Below are positions 24,576 to 37,100 of a DNA stretch of 64,000 bases, piece by piece. Under the pieces are notes generated by a model, which saw nothing but the letters and a program-made list of their open reading frames with translations, had not been told where the DNA came from and did no database searches. Made by a program: the position numbers and the translations under genes. Where the stretch lies: NCBI GenBank assembly GCA_026874595.1, contig CM049321.1, positions 18,194,979 through 18,258,978 of the forward strand, read 5' to 3'. Position 1 is the first letter of the stretch. Each line of letters opens with the position of its first letter. The DNA comes from Sipunculus nudus. Its lineage: Eukaryota > Annelida > Sipuncula > Golfingiida > Sipunculidae.

Positions 24576-25624
24576 TAGTGGGGTATAAAGCAGGTACTAT
24601 CATCTCCCAAATCCTTTTCCACTTGGCTACATCCTTCCCCTATCCCGTCATCCATTTTAATTAATTCGTTCATATATTGCTACTACTGAAGATACAACTG
24701 ACCTGTGAGCAATAGAGCCATGGCGGAGTTTATCTTCATTCCACCGTCTGTCTGTTAATGGCTCCTCTAAAAAATGGCTACAGGGATACTCACAGTTTAT
24801 ATTATATTTATCACGCCAGACCAAGTAAGCTGGCTCAGCCAGTTTGGTGGCGTCACATACAATATGGTTAAGCCCATATTACGTGCGGTTTTTTTGTATG
24901 CTAAAGGGTGGTTGAAGTGTGTACATCTTTGGCAATGTGGTATGTTATGTCATCTTGTTTTAAGTAATGATAACAAATGAAACGTCCGGATTGTCCAAGT
25001 CCGGAATGCCTGAATCCAAAAACGCCCGTCTCCCATAAAATAGTATAATTTCTATTTATATAGCTATAGTGTCATCAAAGAGGAAATATTTTTTACCCTA
25101 AAGGTCCTTGTCTAATTCTAATAGTGTGTTTATGTGTCAATTTGCATACATGAACATTAATGATATGTGATAATAATGTAAAATGTGAAATTTAACTCAC
25201 AGGCGTTAATTTACTATATATGAAAAAATAATTACATGAGTAGCTGTCTGCATGACCAGTGTTACGAAGTGGATAGTTTATCGTTACTCTCTGGGTATTC
25301 TCTAAAGCCACCAATTGGCCCAGATTTTTGATTTAATGATTGTGATTTCGGGCCTACTCTGCTTACATATGAATGGATTGTAGATACTGTAACTGTACCA
25401 GGGGCGCCATTACGGGGGGGGGGTATATATTACCTCCCCAATTTTTAGCAAGGGGAAAAGTCAATGTAATCATTCTCCCTGATATTGAGAAAAATATTTA
25501 TATATTGGAATGAGATATATTTATTATTAGAAAAACAGATTTTGGTTCCATTTCTGAGTCTAATATGAAATAGTATATATCTAAATATTATATATCCATA
25601 TCTATATATTTAGAATTAAAATGA

Positions 25625-25862
25625 ACTGGAAACATAATACCTTATTTTATACTGGAACGATGATACCTTATTTTACACTGGAAACATAATACCTTATTTT
25701 ATTCTGGAAACAAAATACCTTATTATATACTGGAAACATAATACCTTATTTTATACTGGAAAGATGATACCTTATTTTATACTGGCAACATAATACCTTA
25801 TTTTATTCTGGGAACAAAATACCTTATTTTATACTACAAATATTATCCCTTATTTATTGTTT
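25625..25862. repeat. Minisatellite, 26-bp units
   Basis: About nine units of ACTGGAAACATAATACCTTA then TTTTAT, with variants (GATGAT, CAAAAT) that recur in a pattern suggesting multi-unit duplication. Confidence 0.85.
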
Positions 25863-25929
25863 AAAACCGTATATTTTATTTTATATAAGCTGTTTCTTTA
25901 TTATGTGTCACACAAATAATAAAATGTAT

Positions 25930-25982
25930 ATAAATATATATATGTATATGTATATGTGTGTGTGTGTTTGTATGTGTGTGTT
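25930..25982. repeat. (AT)/(GT) compound microsatellite
   Basis: TATATATATG then GTATATGTGTGTGTGTGT with interruptions. Confidence 0.9.
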
Positions 25983-26059
25983 TCTGCTTATAGAGTTTTC
26001 CCTCCCACGGAAACAAGTCATCCACCACCCTTGAAGATAAACTGACGGCATTGACCATG

Positions 26060-26420
26060 AGCTTGCGTATAAATTCAGCTGTTAGTAAACACTAATGCCA
26101 TGTGTACTAAAACGAGAAAGCATTTTAGAGGAAGTTGCTGACTGCGTATGTGGAAGCTGAACGGTCTTTATTTGCTGGTGGTGAGAATACACGTATATGA
26201 ACAGTCGTTTGTTGTATGCAATACCTGATTCGTCCGGATTTGCCACAGATATAATTATTGAAGATATTTGAGTTAAACGCGGCGGCCATTCACCCCCCCC
26301 CCTCCATGTTATAAACACCCACCTGAATATAAACAAAATGGGACAAGGACAAGGTTTCAGAGGCCTTTGAATACAAGGTTGGACCATAACCGGTTGATGT
26401 CGGGTTTATAGGTTATTTGA
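26060..26420 (+). repeat. Dispersed repeat family A, copy
   Basis: CAGCTGTTAGTAAACACTAA, GCGTATGTGGAAGCTGAACG and ATAAACACCCACCTGAATAT then AAACAAAATGG match the copy at 39440 in order. Interrupted by a poly-C run at 26290-26301. Confidence 0.5.
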
Positions 26421-27364
26421 ATTTGAAAATTATGAATACAAATATATAACCAATATACATCAATATCACAAAAAAATATAAAAGAATGTTGGCAAACTTA
26501 TACCAGAGCCGAGTAAATGTAGGCCCGTTATTGCTTAGCCTTGACAACCCGACTCAGTGGGCAATGATAATTGGGCCGGTAGGCCTACATGGGTCGTGAT
26601 ACAAGCAATATCGAGGAATGCATCGCGGTGGTCTTCCATCATGTTTCTATCATGTTGTGGTAAACAGTCAATAATCTTAACATAATGCCACCAACGATGA
26701 ATAAACGCAAGAAAATACACGTAAAATCACTACCTAAACTGAAAGCCCGTCTCTATGGTAACGAGTCGTTTTCTGGGCTTCGCCTAGTAACCCATGCGAG
26801 CCATGCTTGTATTCATGCACTCAGACATTAAAACATGCGGAGGAGTTAACCAATATGCTGAGTTAAAACGGAACTTTTCTCGTTCATGTTTGGTTTTGTT
26901 TGAAAGTACACTAAACATGCTAACGATTTGTCTAGTTTATGTTACAAGATAGTGTGCCTGTAGGCCATGAGGCGTTGTCAATAATGACAAAAATATTTGC
27001 ATCATTATGGGGCCTTATAATGCAATCCTCAGACCTAGATGTAAAGGCACTCTGGCAGTTAGTTATCTGGTCGTAATGTTGGAGGGTCGATATGGCGCTA
27101 GTTATTGCTTTGATATGAGTGATCAGTTTATTTGATAGTTTATGTCATAGGTATAAAAGTGTCTCTCAGTATGTTACGGCAACAAAACTCATAGAAAATA
27201 CACATATCTCGAATAACAACTGCGTATTTCTTATATTAAAATGTACAAATACAGATCAGTTGTGCGTTATGCCCTGTCTACTCTTGAACAATCGTCTTAG
27301 TTGTGTAAATCATTGCCTGTGTAGACAGCACATTGTCACACCGGTTCTTTCGATTCACTCCTGA

Positions 27365-27575
27365 TCGCACTTGTTGCCTCCGCCATGATGGTATGCGATC
27401 ATCCCGCGCGTGCGTGCGTGTGTGCGTACGTGTGTGCGTGCATAACTCGCGCAATCACGAAAGGAATCTCATAACATTTTCTTGGAATTTTGCAAATGGG
27501 CCAATGAAGAATCGATTAAATCTTCGTTTGGATCCCGCACCTGAAACGGATTCAGAAACGTCGCGTACGAGGAAT
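27365..27575 (+). repeat. Diverged repeat pair, copy 1
   Basis: TTGCAAATGGGCCAATGAAG, then AATCGATTAAAT, GGATCCCGCACC and CGGATTCAGAAAC, align with 29075-29285 at roughly two-thirds identity. The 122-codon frame over it is part of this repeat, not a recognised protein. It contains a GCGTGCGTGTGTGCG run. Confidence 0.45.
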
Positions 27576-28070
27576 AATATACAGTCACTTAATTATGCAC
27601 GAAAGAACCTGATAATATGGTCCGAATATATGAATGCCGACACGGTTTTTGAAAGTAATATTTTCCCCAATAGGTCATTTTTAATCGGCCATATTGGATA
27701 ACTAACGCAAACAGAGTCAGAACTTTAAGAAAAAGGGGTCGGTAATAGAGTATAGAAGCCAAGACGAAATGTCAAAGGCAAAATATTAAACACAGTTGCA
27801 GATATGTGAACCATGTTTAAAAAGGCAGTGTTTTAATTAAACATAATATAGATCTAGCGCTGACAGAGAGGAAAATAAAAGAAAAGAAATCTGTCATTGC
27901 CTTAAAGCCCTCCCTCTCTCCGGGGGGGGGGGGGGGGGGTTAATGACAGAACATTGACATCGTGAAACAGACAAGAGATTAAATTTATTCAGATCCGAGA
28001 AATTTATGTATGGTAAAGCACAAGGACAGCAGTTATTGTTGACTTTTACATTATATATACATAACAATTA

Positions 28071-28226
28071 CATCGCGCCCGGTCCACTGTTTTTACAGTT
28101 GTTTTCAGGAGAAAGCAAACGGTTTAGGGCAATATTTAGGCAGGTATAGATATATTTTAAAGGGAAGAAACTATTTTTTGTGTTAACTCAACATGCTTTA
28201 TAGGTGATTGGGCCCCTTTAAATAGA
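28071..28226 (+). repeat. Dispersed repeat family B, copy 1
   Basis: It shares, in order, CGCCCGGTCCACTGTTTTTA, GGCAGGTA, TTTAAAGGGAAGA, AACATGCTTTATAGG and GGGCCCCTTTAA with the copy at 32684-32832. No coding potential. Confidence 0.65.
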
Positions 28227-29074
28227 GTGGCTAATTGAAACATCTGAGGAGTGAACGTGAGGCGCTAAAACAGAGTAAATGTAAGTTAGGGCCAGTTTGA
28301 ATTGAGGCAGTCGGTTTATAGCCAGTGGAGAATACACACCTCTAAGTCGCTGCCTCTGTTCGTCTTTCCGGGAACATCAGAACTGATGGTTTTGGAACCA
28401 AATCTAGTTCTGCCGTATGCCTTGCCATTTCATATCCGCCAAGGCAGATCAATGACCAGGTTAAACGAATCCGTGCTTGAGCCAACGGAGATCAGTTTTA
28501 CGGCTGACATTTCATATTTCACCTCTCTTTTGCAAATTACAATGTTGAAATATGATGTGTCTCCATATATATGAAATACTGCCAGACCGTTCAAACGCTT
28601 ATGGTTCGCTGTGGTGGTTTTCTTTTTATCCAGCCGGATCAGAGGGCGGTATTCTGTGCATTTTACTTTACTTTTATTTTTTATCAATTTTAAAATACTT
28701 AAAATTACCAAAATATATTGTGATGATTTTTCTTTACACCAAGGTGAAGATAGTGATCTTTGGATATTTTGGTATAAATTTGTAAACTGGTTTGTTTAAG
28801 AGAAAATCTTAATCCGTGGGAACTATGGGCTATATTTTAAGTAGACTTTGGCGCGCTTTATATGAGGTACAGGTGTTCTAGATTTTTTTTTACTGCGTTT
28901 TTCACCGGCGGCGTTCCTATGCTGATTGAGAGTAGCAATTGCAGGAGCTTGGTGAGACTCCTTACGCAGCGGTTATACATTGCAATCGTTTCATATTCAT
29001 TTTAACGAAGGTGATTTAGAACCGCTGCGTGAGATCTAGGAATGTTAAGCTTTGTATTTGAACAAAAACTCACT

Positions 29075-29285
29075 CTGACTTACTGTCTCCGGCAAAGCGG
29101 CATGCTTTCATCCCCATACTGGCCTGTGTGTTGTTGTTTGTGTGTTGTTAACAGTATTACTAATGCGATCATAAACAGAATCGCATTTTCAGGACATTCA
29201 GGAAATGGGCAAGTGAAGAGTCGATTAGATTGTGGTGAGGATCCTTCCCATGATCCGGATTCAGATACATCATCAAGGAAAACTC
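29075..29285 (+). repeat. Diverged repeat pair, copy 2
   Basis: TTCAGGAAATGGGCAAGTGA then AGAGTCGATTAGAT, GGATCCTTCCCATG and CCGGATTCAGATACATC match copy 1 in the same orientation, 1.7 kb away. The 98-codon frame is not supported independently. Confidence 0.45.
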
Positions 29286-29865
29286 ACAAATGTTCGTCCA
29301 CTTATCCACGAACGAAGCTGGGAAAATGGGACAAATAAATGAATACTAACACGGAAGCATCACTCAATAGGGATCTCGTACAGTACCTCTCGGAGAGGCC
29401 AGAACATATTTGGGTGAAACATTACTGGGGACTGAGTCACAACCACGGATCAATCCATCAAACTTCGCAGAGAATTGGAATCACCAAAATATGTTTATGA
29501 CTTTAACGATTTTTCTTTGTTGGTATGGTAAAATTGTGAATCAGGCTGGTGAACCGTAACACACTAAAAAAAAATTGTATTTAGAAACACGGCGATGGTA
29601 TATGTAGTCTCTGACTACTGTTCTCTTTAAATTACGTCTGACTTCTTTATCATTTCTAGCACCGGACATAGAAAACTTACCAATACAGTGTCAGAAACAA
29701 ACGTGTAATACTTAGCGATTTACTATTAAAAAGTCATCAAATTACCATCATTACCACCTAAACTAATTAGCCGTGATTGTCTCTGATCGAAAGCAATTTT
29801 AATAGTACAAACTAACACGGCTTGTAATTATGATAATCATCACCCTGTCGATGTCAAACCATTAG

Positions 29866-29959
<94 letters not shown>

Positions 29960-29960
29960 A
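29866..29960. repeat. (AT)n compound tract ending in (GT)n
   Basis: Two AT runs split by ACAG, then GTGTGTGTGTA. Confidence 0.95.
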
Positions 29961-30720
29961 TCGACATTCCTTTGACATTTATATGTATAATAGGGTAATT
30001 ACAACACAAGGTCCTGGACTTTAGTATTATTTCCAGGGTACTGAATATAAAATAAAATAACCATACAAAAAAAGCATAACGTCTCGTATTGGGCCCGCGG
30101 TATCAGCTCCCCGTGTCCAGTGCTTTGCCTTCACTGCTCTAACGCTAATCCCCCAGCCGGGTGCACAGTGATGGAAAACACAAAACCACATCGGAAACGA
30201 CAAAAATATTCCAGAAGGAGCTTGATTATGGACGTTGATATGCAGGAGCACGTACATAACTGAAGCCCATATTATGGGGGTATCGACCGACAAAGGTTTC
30301 AAACAAAGTCGGAGCCTTTTTATATCTAAATTAAAAAAATTGTTTCCCTTTCTTTCTGGATTGTGACTGATAATTATCAAATACTAATTACATCCTGAGG
30401 AAGGACATGTCGTCAACGTCGACACGACCGGAGGGGCCACAAAGCAATCCTTGTTCTTTGTTAGACATTTTGTTTCGATTTTGTCTCCAGGGTATGCTTT
30501 GAAAGGCTCATCTTCAAACGAAGAACTGAAGATGCTTTTGTTCTATCAGTTCTTAAGATCTTGCTCCGTACGTGATAAAAAAACTTCTGTTTTCAAGAAC
30601 CATTAACTCTCAAATACGGATATATATCTGACCAGGGGAGTTTTCCAGAACTTCAGTTTCACAGTTTAGTGCAAATAAGGTTTTATCCAGTCTAAATAAG
30701 TATACGTTAGAATATGTATA

Positions 30721-31205
30721 TGTTGAGCATGGTGTTGTAATCGTCAGGGCTCTCTACGTGTGACCGCAAGTTAGTATATGTAAGTATATGTTTATGTGGA
30801 GCGTGGTGGCGCAATGATCAGGACTTTCTACCTGTGACCACAATATTGTTTATGTTAGTATGTGTATATGAGGAGCGTGGTGGCGTTATGGCCAGGGCTC
30901 TCTAACTTTGACCGCAAGGCTGTGGGTTCGATTCCCGATCAGACAGGCCTCCCACGCTAAACCTGCCTTCCTAAGTCTATAGCTCAAGGGTGCGCACTCT
31001 CCACCCAGGAGTGATTGGGTAATGGTCATGTATGGCCGCAAGGCAAAATATGGAATGAATAGCCCTATAGCGCCGTATATGGCTGCATGGATTGTATGAC
31101 GCCAGGGAGCTGACAAAAGCTGTAAGAGTGAAAACGACTGAAGACCAGGAAAGTGAAGTCGGATGAGACTGACATGTTGTCGGTAATATCGGAATATAAA
31201 CACTC
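30721..31205 (+). mobile_element. tRNA-derived SINE with three tandem head units
   Basis: The full copy from about 30869 has a pol III A box (TGGCGTTATGGCCAG, 30881-30895) and a near-perfect B box (GGTTCGATTCCC, 30925-30936), then a ~250-bp unrelated body ending near 31205. Two upstream head-only copies start at 30721 and 30795, exactly 74 bp apart, each with GAGCRTGGTG...AATSRTCAGG and TGTGACC-CAA. They lack the B-box half. Confidence 0.75.
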
Positions 31206-31621
31206 TTTGTATGTTTGAGAAATAGAGAAAGACTGTGGATGGGTTAGAATGAACTGTTATTGCCTTGGTTATCTGGTGCCATTTTTGTATTAACTATCTG
31301 ACATAAATTAAACTAATATAAACGGTATTGGATAAAACTGAACTAGACTAAACTTGAATGAGCTACAAGGTAATTAAACCAGGGTAATTTTACTTAAACT
31401 CGACTTGATCAGATGTTATCACATGCTTATTACGTTAAGGGTATATGCATGGGCAATAACGAGTGTACCATCTATCGATTTGAGCTCATTTTAACTAAAT
31501 ACAACATTTTCCCAGCAAAACCATTATGACACTCGGACTTAGGGTTCTGTGTGAGAAATCACATGTCTCTGCTTATCATATCAAGACTGCACGACCAAAC
31601 ATCTGATCTTGCCCATGTGCC

Positions 31622-31756
31622 ATTGATAACGCCCGGTGTAAGTTTATTTCCACTTTTTTACAGGAGTACGCAAATATTATGATGATGTTTTAAGGGGAAA
31701 CACTGTAATTCATGAACATTGAGCGCACTTGGTATGTGAATAGGCCCCTTTAAGCC
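31622..31756 (+). repeat. Dispersed repeat family B, copy 2 (diverged)
   Basis: Starts TGATAACGCCCGGTGTAAGT, has an AAGGGGAAACACT block, and ends ATAGGCCCCTTTAAGCC. The order matches copies 1 and 3, with more divergence in the middle. Confidence 0.45.
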
Positions 31757-32683
31757 TTTGGAATTTCGTGCATTTTATATTCATCGTTCTATGTGTAAAA
31801 GGAAATGTTATGATTTTAAATGGAGAGATCAGAGCGAATATCTTAGGTTCCGTTTAGATTCATCCATTTAACCTTTGATAAACTGACTGGCTTCGACAAC
31901 ATTCCTAAATTACTTAGTCCACGTCCAACAACATGGTACATGGACTTCGTTTTATTAGGGGCAGTTGGACATGTTCTCCTCGCTTTGTACCTGTTTTCCC
32001 TCTCATTTTTTTCACATGAAAAAAAAACAGTTTGTATTCACATTTTAATATATTTCTATCATTCAGTTTCAATTTTCTTCTTATTTTCATCATTTTTTGT
32101 CATTTATGCATCTCATACTGCTGTCAACTGATTCATTGAATCGTTATAAATGTTAGACTTCGTTTTTTAATTTTTAAATAAATGAGCAATACAGTGTTCA
32201 GATCTGAGTCAATATATTTTTATATCAGAAAATATATCTTGAAAATATCAGGAAAATATATCTTTATATAATATGTTGTGGGAGATGTATTGTTTTTCAT
32301 AAGGGGAGAAGGAGTTGTTCCGTGGGAAATCTTGGGGGGTGCCTTATTTCAGGGAAGTTGGCTTATGTTGGATCGTTACCCCTTTGGATTGTCCCGCTCG
32401 GCCCATCGGCATCAATTTTTTTTATTTGAATAATCCAGCACACTGTGTCAGTACCTCCCTTTGAGCTGTTTAACGCCTGGTTATGGTTTTGCGTGTTTGT
32501 AAACTCTGGACGGAGGTCCAATTTTGCGCATGCGCGACAGATAACATTCGATTTTCAGCCAGCGGGAACATGCATTACATTTTTGGGGCCAACTAAGTCA
32601 GAGCATCTCCTGATTGGTATATAATTTGGTCCAGGCTGTGCACGAATTCCCATGCGCTGTATTTATGTTGACAACTGGGATAA

Positions 32684-32832
32684 CGCCCGGTCCACTGTTT
32701 TTAACATTTGTGTACAGAAGTACACCAAAGGTTTCAGTGAAAATTTTTGGCAGGTACCAATGTATTTCAAAGGGAAGACGCTCTTTTTCGTATTTATTCA
32801 ACATGCTTTATAGGCGATTTGGACCCTTTAAG
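32684..32832 (+). repeat. Dispersed repeat family B, copy 3
   Basis: CGCCCGGTCCACTGTTTTTA, GGCAGGTACCAATGTATTTC, AAAGGGAAGACG, CAACATGCTTTATAGGCGAT and GGACCCTTTAA in order. It is about 70-75% like copy 1 by eye. Confidence 0.65.
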
Positions 32833-33569
32833 AAGCAGACGGAGCGATGGTCCTTGAACTTCCCGTTCCAGGCTAGCTTGATGGGCGAAAACCAGATGTA
32901 CTACTACTACTAAAAAAGCACACGATCCTAAAATCCACGCATACGGTGGTGGCTGCCAAGAGAGTGCTGCTTTAATAATAAAATAAGCGCGGTTTCTCAA
33001 GATCGGATGCCGTGAAGGTCTGACATTTCCGTAAATAGCCCTCACCAATAACAGGAACCCATCACAGGGGGCTAGTAAATAAGGTCTTTGGAATAGGAAA
33101 GCTTCCTCATCAAGTTAAAAGCAATTTCAATGTAACGCGACTCTGATGGGGGGTTTCGAGTGTGGAATATAAGTACAGAACGTCGCATCCTAAAATTGAA
33201 GGACGAGCCAAGCATAACTACAGTAATCTTGTTCACTTCGTGTTCACCAAACGAAAAAAAAATATTTCGTTAAGTTTTCTCATTCGGCGTATGTCTTCAG
33301 CGCCGCAGTCGATGCGAGACTCGCATTGATTTACGGGTGCACTGTCGGACTTGCGTTAAAAAACCTAACTGTTAAGGCAAATGTCGCCATGGCGACCGCC
33401 CACGTGGAAATATCACCATTAAGCAAGTCAATGAAGAACAAGCACCGCGTGGAATTTCGGGCGGATGATATTATCTGTGAACATCATATATCACGCCAAC
33501 TTTTCGTCATGTTAAGAAAATGGTTCATCCAAAGATCGGAAAACACAGAAACAGCGGCCCTGGCGTTTT

Positions 33570-33700
33570 AGTGTGTCAAACCTTTGAGCGGGTATACTGG
33601 GAGGTGTGGGTCCGAATCTGATAGCGGCAGATTTCGGTCCTTGCTTTATTTTCATCTAAAGGTTTAAAATAAATGAGATATTCGGTAAGCAAGACTTCTA
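33570..33700 (+). mobile_element. Possible decayed tRNA-SINE
   Basis: GTGTGGGTCCGAATCTGATA resembles a B box and the following bases of a tRNA-SINE; the A-box half is weak. The trailing AAATGAGATATTCGGTAAGC could be the SINE body. Confidence 0.3.
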
Positions 33701-33762
33701 ATATGTTTACATAACTCGGTATACATATGCTGATATCATACATACCTAAGACGAGTATATAT

Positions 33763-33764
<2 letters not shown>

Positions 33765-33811
<47 letters not shown>
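33765..33811. repeat. (AT)n tract
   Basis: AT run lying 350 bp before the LINE; it generates the Ile-Tyr repeat of a 134-codon minus frame. Confidence 0.95.
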
Positions 33812-33814
<3 letters not shown>

Positions 33815-34156
33815 GTGCCATTAAAGGGGGCTGTTCGGATATCTGCATGTCGTGTATTTTATAAAGACAGTCACAAAACCCCTTTATAAAAAAAAAGAAA
33901 ACCAAAAAGTACCCCTCCACGGTACACATACTGTACTTTTTTACATCCACACATTTTAATGGTCGACGATCGTAACACAAAAACGTCCAACAGGACCTTT
34001 TGGTATATCAGATCAGATAAACCAGAGATAACCATCTCTTGTCACATTGTTATTTAGTGTTTCAATATGGCCAAATGCGCCGAGTTCAGAAAAGGCTTTC
34101 TTATTTGTGTATTGCAACATCTTCCCGGGTAGCCTTTATCAAAATAAAATTATGGG

Positions 34157-34184
34157 ATAGAACTAATTCGATTTCTGACTGACA
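34157..34184. repeat. LINE target-site duplication, 5' copy (28 bp)
   Basis: The sequence beginning ATAGAACTAATTC recurs after the (GTT)n tail with one G/A difference. It marks the 5' border of the LINE insertion. Confidence 0.85.
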
Positions 34185-37100
34185 TATTATTGACAAATTA
34201 TGACATTTTAGGACTGTGTGAGACATGGGCATCACAGGAAACTGATTTTAATGACATGTTACCAGGTTACACATGCCATGCTACAGTACGCAAGAGGGAA
34301 AAGAAGAAAGGGAGAAATTCAGGGGGGATATGTGTCTATGTCAGAGATAAATACAACTGTACAATAAAACGTATTTATAAAAATTTTCAAGATATGATTG
34401 TTATATTGATGGACAGAAATAATCTTATAAACCCAGATGTTATTATCATATTGATATTTGTTTATATTTCCCCTGAGGGATCTCCAGTTTACTCAAATGG
34501 TGATCATGGTATAAATATTCTTGGAGAAAAGCTAAAATTAATAAATTCTGATTATATTAATGCAGACATAATTATAGCAGGAGACTTTATTGCAAGAACT
34601 GGAACCATAGAGGATTATATTACACCATGTAGATCAGATAATCCATTGAATGAAGTAATCTGCTGTATTGATGATAGTATAATAGAAAGATGTAATAAGG
34701 ATAAGATAATTAATAGATATGGAAGATTTCTTGTAAATCTTTGTATTGAACATGATTTAAAAATCCTAAATGGTAGATCAGAGAATGATCGAGATGGACA
34801 TTTTACCTGTGTATCTAACAGTGGAACCAGTACTGTTGATTATATTATCATGTCAACAAATCTGTTCAATTATGTAACCAATTTTGAAGTTCTCAAATTT
34901 GACCTTTCTGATCACTTTCCTATTTGTTGTAGGTTTACTACTACCATGGAAAAACACATACCTGCACCTTCAACTATGCACCTGCACCCTTACCAGAGAG
35001 TTTATTGGAAGCACGACTTTGCACTTGCACTGCACAATAATTTACTAGACCAGACAGGTAATGTATCTATTTCAGTATTTAAAAACCAGTTGCTAAATAG
35101 TAATGTAAATCCAGACCAGGCAGTAAACACATTAGAACAGATTTTAAATAAAGTATGTTCTCAACTAGTAAAATCCCTAAAAGTACCAAAAAAATCAAAA
35201 CAACCACCATGGTGGGATAATGAATGCTCAGATTTCAGGGAACAAAAATATCTAGCATTAAATAAATTTAGAAATACAAAAAGATTGGAAAACTTTCAGG
35301 AATATAAGGAGAAAATGAAGAAATTTAAATTACTTTGTAAACAAAAGAAAAACAGTTATAAAACTAATTTACAAATTTCATTGTTGTATGATATGCATCA
35401 ACCTAAATATTTTTGGAGAAAAGTCAAAGCAATAACCAGAGACACACCAAAGTGTGCTGATATAAACCCAGAAACATGGCATAATTATTTTAAAAATCTT
35501 TTGAATGTGGATGTTGTTATCAATTCGGATTTTGAGAAAACCGTCACCTCCTACCTTTTAAATCATGAACATTCCTGTGAAACCTGTACCAAAAATTATC
35601 CATTGGAATTAAATTCCGCTATCACAGAAAGAGAAATTATTTGGAGTATAGAAAATAGTTGTAATAACAAAGCACCAGGGACAGATGGACTTGTTGTAGG
35701 AATTTATAAATGTATAAAGAATGAAATAACACCAATCTTAAGTTCACTATTTAATATGATTATGACAACTGGTTCATACCCAAAGAGGTGGTCAGAAGCT
35801 ATTTTGAATCCTATCTACAAGTCAGGTAATATCAATAATACAAATAATTACAGAGGAATTGCTTTACTTAATATAACAGGTAAACTATTTACAAAAATAA
35901 TTAGCAATAGACTTACAAATTGGGCAGAGAAAAATAACATGTTGTTTGAAAATCAAGCTGGGTACAGACATGGATATTCTACTATTGATCACATATTTAC
36001 ATTACATGCTTTGAAACAGAAATATTTATGTAAGAAAAGAGGTAGGATGTATTGTATTTTTGTCGATTTTAGTAAAGCTTTTGACAGAATCCCACATAAA
36101 ATGCTCTGGTATAGATAACATAAAATTGGAATTCATGGAAATATAATTAAAGTATTGAAATCTATGTATAGCCACTTAACTTGTTGTGTAAAAACAGAAA
36201 AAGGATTAACTGATACCTTTTTATGTTGTAATGGCACCAGACAAGGTTGTCTGCTAAGCCCTATATTGTTTATTTTATATCTTAACCAGTTCTTAGTAAT
36301 GATTAAAGAAGCAACATTACCAGGAATTCAAATGTCACAAGAATCCCAAGATATAAATATTTTAGCTTTTGCAGATGATATATGTATTGTTGGCGAATCA
36401 GTTGGTCGTGTACAAAATATATTGAACATTTAAAAAAATTTTTGTAACCATTGGGGTATGCAAGTAAATGCAGAAAAAACAAAAGCTGTAGTATTTAAGA
36501 GGGCAGGTATAATTAAACATAATGAAACATGGTATTTCAAGGGAAAACAATTAACTAATGTGAACCAATATAAATATCTGGGAATAATATTTTCTTCTAC
36601 ATTGTCCTGGAATCCTTGTCTGAAATTATTAACACTTCAAGCACAGAAGGGCCTGAATATGGTTAAAAAATGTGAATCTAAATGTGGTAAAATGTCTCCT
36701 GATATCACAATGAATATATTTGATAAAGTTGTAGCACCAGCATTATTATATGGTTCTGAAATTTGGGGATTCTTATCAAGACCAATTATAGATAATGTGC
36801 AATCAAGATTTTGTAAAGAAATTCTGGGTGTTAGCAGAAGCACAGTTAATGCAGGAGTTCTGCTTGAATGTGGTAGATATCCTTTGCATTGTATGTACTT
36901 TAAGAGATGTCTAAAATATTGGTTAAGAATACTGAATATGGGAAATTCTAGATATCCTTTTATTTGTTATAATGCCTTAAAACGGTTGAATGAACAAGGT
37001 AAGCCTACATGGCCAGGCTATATTAAGCATTTATTGAATAGGTATGGATTTGGCCATTTTGCATGGTTAGAACAGGGAGTTGATGATGAAAAAAATGTTC

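Larger units (their letters stand above)
20446..25620. other. Receptor-intron sequence without recognised genes
   Basis: Only the short direct repeat at 23632-23814 and chance frames (for example at 21241-21495 and 22605-22886) are present. A poly-G run lies at 25418-25427. Confidence 0.5.
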
